DNA of 64,000 nt from Pseudevernia furfuracea (lineage: Eukaryota > Ascomycota > Lecanoromycetes > Lecanorales > Parmeliaceae): contig JAIUPT010000038.1 in assembly GCA_022315425.1 (NCBI GenBank), forward strand, positions 62,001 through 126,000. The letters are read 5' to 3'. Below are positions 52,733 to 62,321 of this stretch, piece by piece. The first letter of the stretch is position 1. The number at the start of each line of letters is the position of its first letter. A program made the position numbers and the translations under genes. A model generated the notes under the pieces. That model saw only the letters and a program-made list of their open reading frames with translations. It was not told where the DNA came from and did no database searches.

Positions 52733-55700
52733 CTAAATGTCCGTATATTGCTCATAGCCTTGGTGCTTCTCGTAATCTCGATGCTGTGATGGCCATCCCA
52801 CAGAGCTGGGTCGCTGTGACTGTGACCAACTAGAGTTTGGAGCTTTTGCTCGTCGCTCTGCCACTTTGTCAGCTATCACAAATTTGACCGAGGAGCAAGC
52901 GTCTTACCCTTCTCAAAGTCACCCCATCTCTTCATCGTAATTTTGCTGCTGTCGAATTCGCCCTCGTACTCGATACCGGCCTTCTTGGTCTTCTCCCCTG
53001 CTGTCTTTCTGGTATCACCCCAGCTGAAATCATCGAATTTCCAGTAGGCATAAGTGGGAAGGACGAAATTCCAGATCGGGAGCGAGAGCAAGTAGATCAA
53101 CATCCACAAAATATAGGAAAATCGGTGTGCGGTCAAGACGATGAGCACAGCCGGTAGACCCAGTATTAATGCCAAGAGTACAAGGGGGATGACAGGCACA
53201 GGCTTTCTGACGATCGCGATGATAACAACGTAGAAGGTAAAAGTAATGGCAGCGGGCAGGACCAAGGTACCGACAAGCTCGATGAAAACGACAAATTGCA
53301 TACTGAAGCAGAACGTGCCACACAGATCTCGGACTAAGACCAGCTCCATGAGGTTGTGGACAGTACTGTTGATCCATCGTCGACGCTGAGACAATAGTAC
53401 AGAGAATTGCTCCGGCACCGTGGTCTTGCATACAGCCTGTGGAACAAAAACTTGCTTTCGTTTGGGGAAGGTCTTCAACATCAATGTCGAGAGGTAGCGA
53501 TCCTCACCAAGGAGGAGCAGGTTTTTCTTGTGCAGTGTATCGACCACATTCTCTGAGTAGTGCTCGACAACATCTGGATTAGCCAGGATGGGAACCCAGT
53601 AATTCTGGCCTCCTTTGGGTGCCTTGATTCTATACATGCAGAAGCAACCAGGCAAGCAGGTCACACCTCCGAACACGGATTCAAAAGACTTCGATTGATG
53701 ATGCGAGATGAAGTATTCGAATACCTGAATCATTGATACCCAGCTTGCGCGCTTGTTAGCAATCTTTGTTTCTCCACAGAGACCCATAATGTCCGGATCC
53801 TTGACCATTGCAGAGATCATGTGAGTAAGACTGTCTGGGAAGACTTTCGTATCGGCGTCTACCATAAGCACAATTTCGTAGAAATCGGGCGAGATCCCAG
53901 TCACCCTCCAGAGCCCGTTGAACATCTCGAATTCCAATTCAGTCATACGCTCGTCGAACATGACCTTCTGCAGGAAAGACATCAATATGATCTGGCTGTC
54001 TCTTTTACCGCGATTTCCGGGCTTGCGAGCCTTGGCTTCATCTGGCGTACCGCATTTGACAACCACCATCATGGGGACTCGCTGCTGCTGATTCAATGGT
54101 ACCCGAGATCTTTCGCCGTAGTTGTAGAACCCAGAGTAGACCTTGGCCATGTTGTGCCGCTTCGACCCACTAGCGACGGCAACGTATGAGAAGGCTTGGA
54201 CCTCGTCTGGCAGGATCGCATGGTCTCCCATCATACTCAAGGCTATCTCCGGTGTAGTCAGATCCTCTCCTTCACCTTTGATCAATCCGTCACAGACTAC
54301 CAGGATCGCCTTGTGGCTGTTTGGGTACTCCGTCATAGCAATTGAGTCAAGGGTAGTCCGGAGTCCTTCATAGCCCTCTGAGTAGGCCGTCACCAGGCAA
54401 ATTGCATGTGCCAATGGATAACCAAAGGGCTCCCATTCAGGAGGCGGCTGAGGCACAACCGCTTCGTGGATGAAGCCTGCAGGCCCTGCAGTGTCAAGGT
54501 CTGCCATCACACTGGAAAGTCTTTGATTTTGTCCGGACATCATCATACTTGAGCGGCTCCCCGCGTAGCTATGTCTTGTTGTTGGGTCGAGGCTTGGTAG
54601 AGTGAGTTCGCTTCCGTTGCCCAGTTGGTACATCGAAGTTGGTCGAATCAATCTTGTTGTCGAGCTCTGACTCGCCATAGTGGTTGGAGCGGGGCGGTTC
54701 TTCGACAGAGCAGCAGAAGCGTAAGGGCTGGTGAAACGTGAGGTCGTTGGCAAGAAGGCACTGCTGCGTCTGTTAGTCTTGTCGGAAAGAGCAACGCCTG
54801 TATCGGTCAACTTTGGGGGGGCACGGTAGATGTCGTCGCTCCAGTCCTCTATCTGCTGATTTCGCTTCTTCGAATCCAGACCGGTCTTGGATGCCGCAAA
54901 TCGCCTGCTAAAGAACCATTGAAACGCCAGCGCTAGAACAAACTTCGCAGTCACGATTGACAGAATGAAGACTAGGGACACGTAGAGAACGACTTTCGAC
55001 GCAATGCAGCCCACTGTCTCTGTATCGATAGATCCGACCTTGATAATTTGTGATAGGCATTGCCCAAGCTGCTTGTCGGTGCTAGACTGGAAGGAGTGCG
55101 TGACATCAACGCCTCTGACAGCAGGATTGTTTCTAAGTTGATCAAACTTCGCAGGATATTGGACTTGAGTGGTATTGAACCATTCAAGGAGGTCTAGGTC
55201 CAAGACGTTGCCGGAGTATACCATCAAATTCCGAGTCTGGTTTTTAATATCTTCCCAGGTGTAGAAAACTTCTCCCGAACTACGTAGGTTGTAGAAAGCT
55301 TTTCTCCCATTGACCGTTGTATGGCAACCATAGCCAAGGTAGTAGGGGATCGTTTCATTAGGCTTGCTGGACCCATCTTGGTTGAAAGCATTGCACGGAA
55401 AGTACCAAGCCAGATCTCCCTGCGAGTTTGTAGGCACATCAGAACCTGGCGCGAGTGTAATGAGACCTTTGCAAGCCCCATTGACGTTTTGAAACATGAA
55501 GCTGCCGTCCATGCCTCCATATTTCATCGGCAGATCGTAAAGCACGTTTTGATTGAGCAGGATCCCGCGAGCAGCTGGATGTCTGGAATTATCGAGATTG
55601 TATGCGCTCCCGTGGAATATCATGAATCCATTGTCGACTTGATTGGCTCGGAGCATAACACTCTGTGTGCCACACACGGCTTCCGTAAAACCAAAAGTGA

Positions 55701-56478
55701 GGAACCCGACAAAGGCGCAGATTAGTAAGATGATGCTTATGAGTCCCATCTTTTCTCTCCAAGCTCTTTGTTGGGCCTTTGCTGGTTTTCCAAAGCACTT
55801 AAGGATGAATCCTGGGCACCAAAACGTAACCATTGCGCAGTAAACGTTCCAAAGACTCGGTGGCCGCACGGCATCCAACTCTTTCTGCATCCTCTTTTCT
55901 TCCTCGGTCATGACCTTCGTCTCCTTCCGCGCAAATTTCCGCTTCAATTTTTTATTACCGTTGCCAACGACGGGAGCGAGATCTCGTGTACGTCCACGTT
56001 GAGGGCTTTCTGGAGATGCCGCACCAGTTGTCTCATCCCGGACCAGTCTCTTGCCATTTTTTCCGTCGGTCATGAGCGTCTCGCCCTCGTCCTCGTCATC
56101 ATCGTCCTCGACAATTGGGTCATTGCCGGTGGTTGAAGGGTAAACGGGCATGTTCTGAGCGTGTTGGCGATAGTGAAAGTTGGGATGCTCTCTGTCTATA
56201 CGACCTCGCTCGGGCCGAATGAGACTGCGTTTCCTGTGGAAATCGGCCCCCGCCCCATCATGCTGGTCGTCATTCAGTGTTCTTGAAGGTGAAGGCTCAG
56301 CGTGCATGTAGGCTTGCTGTTTAGGTCGATGGGTTGGCGTTCGGGGTCCCGGTGCATCACGATATGGAGCTGCCTCTATATCATTGGGACGAGCTCGTCT
56401 CGATGGAGATTCTCTATATGGGGAGCCCCTGTTTTCTCTCTTGGGCGAGGTCGCAGCGGGCCTCCGTGGCATAGACAT
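52733..56478 (-). CDS. CHS3: Class IV chitin synthase (Chs3-like)
   Basis: Exon 1 52908-56478 and exon 2 52733-52857, 50-nt intron with the branch-point-like GCTGAC 9 nt before the acceptor; 1231 aa. It polymerises UDP-GlcNAc into chitin at the plasma membrane. A long basic/acidic N-terminal region (1-200) precedes transmembrane segments (about 250), an extracellular cytochrome-b5-like region with VYSGNVLDLDLLEWFN (about 420-440), a further span (about 500-525), and the GT2 domain: LVTAYSEGYEGLRTTLDSIA, MVDADTKVFPDSL (about 871), CLPGCFCMYRIKAPKGGQNY, LLLGEDRYLSTLML (about 996) and SQRRRWINSTVHNL (about 1030). C-terminal spans follow. There is no myosin motor, which excludes class V/VII. Without the last intron the protein would end early at DFEKGKTLAPRSNL; splicing gives DFEKERRAKAPNSSWSQSQR and a tail ending EQYTDI, as in relatives. 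The symbol is by homology. Confidence 0.93.
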
Positions 56479-58954
56479 GGTGCTCTGGGGAGCTTAACTT
56501 CAATGGGACTCTTGATCGGAGATGTGTCCTATACTGACGCGGATGCTTCGCCTCTGTGCCCTGTAATAGCGACTTCGGGCACGGACAGGTCCTCACTCCA
56601 GAGCGCTGTGCGGAAATCCACAGAACAGGGGACAGTCTCCAGATGGTATTACGGCGCAAGAGCAATGCTAGTAAGCGGAGGACCTGAACGAGACCTGTGT
56701 TTTTGTAGGGATCGAGTACAAGGTTGAGATCTGGCCCAAGGGAGTGGAGCTGAGGCGTCAACAACAAAGACAGGAGAAGCGACTGAATGGAATGAAATGA
56801 CAGTGACGAGGCTTCCTCAAGCGAGCGAAGTGATGGAAGCAGCTTACGCTGAAAGGAGAAGCAGTAAACAAGTTGCAGTGCTTTTCCGACAGATGTTGTG
56901 TGAGCGGCGCGAGTGATTGCACTCTGATGGGACTGGACTGGTTGGTGTTTTGATTTCTTGCTTACATAAAACGGCTGCAGAGCTAAGAGCTACTCTAAAT
57001 TTAGCATCCTCGGCATCCGTGTGGATCACTTTTTCCGAAAGGTGGCCTGGCCCCTTGGGATGATCAATGATTACTTCTAAAGTTCTACTCTATTATTCGT
57101 CTGACGGCTTTGGAATCATGAGGAACGGGCGAGCCTTTCGTGATTCTACTGCTCTTAAATACAGCGAGATCTTAATGACCTGTATGGATATTAATATGCA
57201 ACAGATGCTGCTTCGCTTCTTCGCACCTGATTTGGCCGTACATCAAACACGAGGAGCTGCAAGGCGGCAAATCCCCAGCTCGGCTTTACTTTTAGGCTGC
57301 TACCCTAGCCCTACTTTATTATCATGAACGACGAGGACGCCGTATCAAGTTTCTTTTTTGTGGGCATACTTATGGGTACCCCCGAGTGTACAGTGCATGC
57401 AACACCTTCATGCATGCAACACATACATGCCTGCAGCACACCTGTCTGCAACACATCTGCCCGCAGCACATCTCTCTACAGCATACTTGCCTGCAGTGCA
57501 TCAAGTACATGACACACCTGTCCATGATTCATCCTACAGTCCATAGCTGGTTTACGAAGAAGAATGCTAGTACCGAAGGGCTAGAGTACTGCACCGCAGG
57601 CACCAGCATTTTTTTTCGGTTTTTTGTTTCGGTGCAGCCAGCCTACCCGCATAGATCTCAGCCAATCACATGTCAGCATTCAGCCAGCATGCGGTCCGGC
57701 TGAACCTCGGACATGGCGTTTTCGGATCCATTCGACTCTTAGGAATTCGATTCCTCGCTCCATTCGACTCCATACCATGGCATCAAAAGATCTTCCAAGT
57801 ATGCTCCCTTAATGGCATAGTCGTAAACATCGTCCGGAGCCGCATAACGTCAGTATCTTTGTTGTTTTATCTTGGCTCGGTCGATAAAAATATATCTTAG
57901 GCAAGTCTCGTCAAGTCGGAGGTTCTACATTGGGTACGGTGTCCGTCTCGGGCTCATTCCAAAATCGGATATGTCCCAAAAGTAAATATTTTGACTCTGC
58001 TCTTCGTGAACTCTCGAGCCTGCGAGGAGGCAAGGAGGGGGTTCAGGGGGGCTCCCTCTGAGAATTAATCAAACTGAGGTCACTCTAATCATTCGGGATA
58101 TTTGAGGACTTCGAGCTTGCTTCGAGCCTCTCCGGTGGCAGCAGTCCTCGAAAAGCTCTCAGAGAGCCCCCAAATATTCAGAGGGGTTCATTACTGTAGA
58201 TGTTTAACTGTAGCGGTCTTCCCGCGGTCTTGGTAAGCTTTCCATCACTGACTACTGGGTAGCCCACGCCCGCAGCACATATCATGCTTTCTCTGCACAG
58301 TTTCCAGGTAACCACTCGGCTTTCAGGCCATGTCCCAAGTTTAGGCAATCTCTGCGACTCTGCAGCCCGCCAAGGCAACGTCGGACGGCCTTCTTACCGT
58401 CCGTTCAGACTGCGTTATGCGAGAGGGGGAAAACGAAGAAAAACCCTTAGAGGCCCGGTACTCGTAGGATAGAGTGCGTTTTGGCGTCGACGTGACTGGC
58501 GCGGCGTTCAAACGCTATACGCTCGAGCACTAATTCGAATGGTTTTGACGTGGAGGACCCCCTCTCCCATAGCCTCCAGTACCCCTCAGAGTCATTTCTC
58601 AAAGTCTTAAGCAATGAGAAAGCAAGCTTCCAATAAATACGCTAACTCCGTTCTAGGGCCCTGCATATGTATGCAACTCGTACATCCCTCTCGTAGACGT
58701 AGCTATGCAATCACAGAGACTTGACAACACATTTTCACACATCATCGCGTAGCCAAGCCTACGACCCTTTGGGAACCGGACATGCCCGCTATTGACTGCT
58801 GCCCAAATGAGCAGCCATATCAGGTTCAAGCTTCACTTCAGCTCCTCTTCAGCTTTACTCCAGCGCCGAGCCTACATCGCGGAAGTCTCCTTCACTGCCT
58901 AAAGGGCCTTCCTAGTCCTCTTTCAGTGAGGCTCAACAAGGTCGTGTCATTGGA
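56479..58954. other. Long divergent intergenic region
   Basis: Holds the promoters of the chitin synthase (left) and the GT2 gene (right) and the 15-bp minisatellite at 57430-57504. I find no gene in the 2.4 kb. Confidence 0.55.
57394..57505 (+). repeat. 15-bp minisatellite CCTGCAGCACATCTG-like
   Basis: Five clear 15-bp units fill 57430-57504 (CTGCARCACAYCTG core), preceded by looser ATGCAACAC copies from 57394. Units differ at two to four positions. In one plus frame it would code for a pentapeptide repeat, but no gene surrounds it. Confidence 0.85.
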
Positions 58955-61048
58955 ATGGCCTCTTCAGATCTCAATGTCGGCATGAAGAGCAGACATGACG
59001 GAGTCGTGTCGCAAATCAAAGATGCGGAGTGGCACATCGAAACACTCAAAGGTCCAGAACATCAATCTGAAGCACACAGGCGACTCGAGTACCTGAGACT
59101 GATGCCAAAGCTGGCTCTGTTCTGCCTCCTTTCGGATTGGCTATATCTAAATTACCGTGTCCTTCTAGCCGTTCAATCGCCAAGGGTACAAATTTCTGCT
59201 TATGTATTTCTGGCGATGGAGATCTGCTTTGCAGGTAAATGTCTTCTAACCTGGAGAGATTCGGTGCTGATCTATGCTAGTGGCGGCTGGACTTATGAAT
59301 CTACAGTCGCTTTCTGCTTGGGGCAAAGCCAAATTCAAGCTCCCTGTTAGGTTATGCGGCGACCGATTGCCGACGGTTGATGTCTTCCTTCCATGCTGCG
59401 GCGAAGGATTGGAGGTGATCATGGATACGGTTCGAGCAGCGTGTGCTCTGGACTACTCGCCAGAGTCTTATCGTGTTGTTGTACTTGACGACGGGTGTTC
59501 GAAGTTAGTACAGGAGAGCGTCGAGAGGCTTTCGCTGGAACAAAATTGCAGGAACCTTTATTACGCGTCCAGAAACGTCAAAGTGCGTTCGTTCTCAAAA
59601 GCTGCAAACCTGAATTTCGGCCTCGATTTCGTCGCTGGACTTCCGTCTGGCCCGTTTGAATATGTCGCCGTCTTGGACATCGACATGATACCACTACCAC
59701 ACTGGCTTCGTGCAGTGCTTCCATACCTTGTTTCGGATAGCAAAGTAGGGTTGGCAAATCCCCCCCAGCGCTTCTACAATATTCCGAACCAAGACCCTTT
59801 TGCACAAAGTTTGGATACGGTATACGATGCCTTTGAGACAATCAAAGACTGTGTTTCATCATCGTGGTGTAAGTCATCTGATCAGGGTTACTCTTCCCCA
59901 TTCAACTAGTAAATGGGTTACGGGTCACTTTCTGGGAGTAAAAAACCCTGCAACAATGATTTTAGAGAAATTGCTTGGAGAAGAAACGCTGATTATGGAA
60001 CCACAAAGGTACTGGGACGGGATTTGTAGTAAGGCGGCAAGCCTTGGATCAAATTCATTGGTTCCCTACGAAGACTCACAATCAGGACATCACGACTTCA
60101 GCATATCTGACTGTCATGGGATGGAAGATTGAGTATGTTCCCGAAACGGTTCAGTGGGGATTGGTCCCAGACACCGTCAAGAAGCACATAAGGCAACGCT
60201 CGCGATGGACGGCCAGCCTCGTCTATAGCATTTCTGCTTACTGGAGCGACCGTGAAACAGGTGATGCAACCTTGCGACTACGATTAGGAGCTACCATAGC
60301 GAGCGCAACCCTCGTTTTCATGAACGTCATTATCGCATTCAGCGCTGTTGCAATTCCCTGGGTTCTGTCCACCGGATCTCAGACCGTTATCTATCAGTCT
60401 CCGAGACAACTGCAGATTCTGTTACATCTAGAATCGCTGTCCTTTCTCGCCGCCTTTTTATGCGGATTCACCAGGTCCAGGAGCACCAGGAACCATGGGA
60501 GTATCATTCACGAAGGTCAGAGGGTGGGGCTCGCACTTTTTCAGGCTGCGACGATCATCCGACTTACAATCACCGAGTTTCTCGGCATCAAGATGCAATC
60601 GTTCGCTCCAAGCTCCAGATCTACGTCTACAAACAGGCCGACTTGGTTCGGGTCCTTGACTCACAAAATCGATGTTCATCTACTCGCATATCTTCTCACG
60701 TTTTCGGCCCAATTGGCCGGAGGATATGCAGGCTTGCGTGCGACGATGACAGCTGCTGAAGACGAGAGCCTAATCCGCTGTCTGTTCTCACGGGCTGGCT
60801 ACCCCGCGTTCTTTCTTCTCTGGGTAAAATACCTTCTTCAATCCGGGATGCCACTTCCACTTTTGATGTCATCTCGCGCCATATGGCCTTTACGAGAGAG
60901 CCTGCTCGTCCGCGATCCTGTTAGCAAGGTCGCTTATCCCTCGAAGGAAGCCACAAATCCTCACAGGATCAGGATCAGACAAACCTTCGCCCAAATCGCG
61001 CTCTGTTACCATTGCGTAGTGTTGGTGTCAGCCTGGTTCATTCGATAG
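58955..61048 (+). CDS. Membrane GT2 glycosyltransferase (cellulose-synthase-like), 635 aa
   Basis: Exons 58955-59234, 59281-59868 and 60009-61048; introns 46 and 140 nt. Splicing unites three frames into one coherent enzyme. Two N-terminal spans (LALFCLLSDWLYLNYRVLLA; AYVFLAMEICFAVAAGL across splice 1) are followed by the GT2 domain: LPTVDVFLPCCGEGLEVIMD, YRVVVLDDGCSKLVQ (DDG at about 162), VAVLDIDMIPLPHWLRAVLP (DxD at about 227), SSWCTGTGFVVRRQALDQI (across splice 2), then FPTKTHNQDITTSAYLTVMG and KKHIRQRSRWTASLVYSIS (QxxRW at about 352). At least four C-terminal spans follow. The usual Thr-Glu-Asp catalytic triplet is replaced by Gln-Asp-Ile. It likely makes a beta-linked polymer at the plasma membrane; related fungal GT2s are needed for hyphal growth. 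Product unknown. Confidence 0.85.
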
Positions 61049-61606
61049 ACGGTTGTGACGTTCGGAACGGAAATCTGGCTGTGATGCCCTCGTTTGCTGT
61101 ACTGCGAAGGTAGTAATAAACGAATTCAACATTCGTCGCCTCAAATTCAGGAATAAATCCCATCTTAGTTAGGGTTCAATGTATACAGCATGTATTCTAG
61201 CTCTGATTGATTAATTATTTCATATCGGACACCTCGAAGGGCTTCACAGACGACAAAGACTTAGTCGAATGATACATCGAGACTTACTATCTCTAGAATT
61301 CATATATAGAATATCTATAAAACGAATATACTCTTAACGTTATGCATGCGCTAGGTATGAGTGTTCTGTGAAACTTTGCCTTGACTTTATATCGTCGGGT
61401 GACGCCGTTAGGGTGGCATTAGTGTGGACGGGGGATGGTCGGAAGGGGGGAGTGATTATGTAACGTATTATTGAGGCGCTGCATCTTCCAAATTTCCATC
61501 CTCTTCCAGTCTTCCTGCTTTCAAGGGGGGTTCTTACCTCTCATGAGTGTATCTACCCAGAGAGAAATCATCGTCCAGCCCTGTGTCTTGTCGTCGTCGA
61601 GAAGGC

Positions 61607-61608
<2 letters not shown>

Positions 61609-61639
<31 letters not shown>

Positions 61640-61641
61640 TC
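61609..61641 (+). repeat. (TTTC)n microsatellite
   Basis: About eight tetranucleotide units. Confidence 0.95.
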
Positions 61642-61817
61642 CCCTGTAGATCTCCAGCCTTGAAAGTTTAATCTAATAGACGCCCCTCGCGCGCAGATAT
61701 CCCACATGGCCATGCATAAGTATCTAAAGTACTTAAGTATACAAATCATGCAACTCGAAATTAGAGTACTCGGCTGAGTTCTGATGCTGTCACTCGTTGA
61801 CAATTGAATAAGACATT

Positions 61818-61851
61818 AAAAATCAAAAATCAAAAATCAAAAATCAAAAAT
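61818..61851 (+). repeat. (AAAAATC)n microsatellite
   Basis: Nearly five 7-bp units. Confidence 0.95.
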
Positions 61852-62321
61852 GGATCCCATATGTAGCTATGTAACCCTTCATGGCTGCCTGAATCTACTT
61901 AGTGTGTTTGGCCCCTTTGTTGACTCGGGTGCTCGCCAAAAACGCCCGGACCTCCCGAGGCACAGGCGTTGGATCAAGGTCATTATTGGCCAGCACCACT
62001 AATCCATCACCTCCATCACCACTCACACGGCCCAGAAGTCGAGTTTTAAAAGCCTCACATCCTCGCCAACAGCCTTGCTCGAATCGCCGTCTCAGCAGCC
62101 TTCATGATCTTACAGAGCCCACCCTTTCGACAGTCATCTCTAGCTCGGTCCCGATCCTCCTCACTCGGCAGCCACAGCATTTCCCAGCCAAATTTAAGAG
62201 CAAGGCATACATACAGAGGCGATTCCACAACTGCGAAAATCGTGGGGGCAGTCGCTAGACCACAGGACTCCCGGCTTCAAAGCGAACGATTATTCCTCTT
62301 CAACAGCACCATCTCCCTGTA

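Larger units (their letters stand above)
61049..62321. other. Intergenic; 5' region of the Chs4/Skt5-like gene
   Basis: Contains TTTC and AAAAATC microsatellites. A 118-codon frame at 61902-62258 has no protein-like features and is probably leader sequence. Confidence 0.55.

Noticed and set aside
57394..57505. CRISPR-like array
   Set aside because: Repeats are only 15 bp, adjacent and without unique spacers; the organism is a fungus. It is a minisatellite.
58045..58172. Possible inverted repeat GGGGGCTCCCTCTGAG / CTCAGAGAGCCCCC
   Set aside because: Arms are short and differ by a 2-nt gap; could be chance in a G/C-run-rich stretch.
59881..60132. Reading the GT2 locus as a pseudogene
   Set aside because: A 140-nt GT-AG intron (59869-60008) joins SSWC to TGTGFVVRRQALDQ, the expected GT2 continuation, so the gene is intact.
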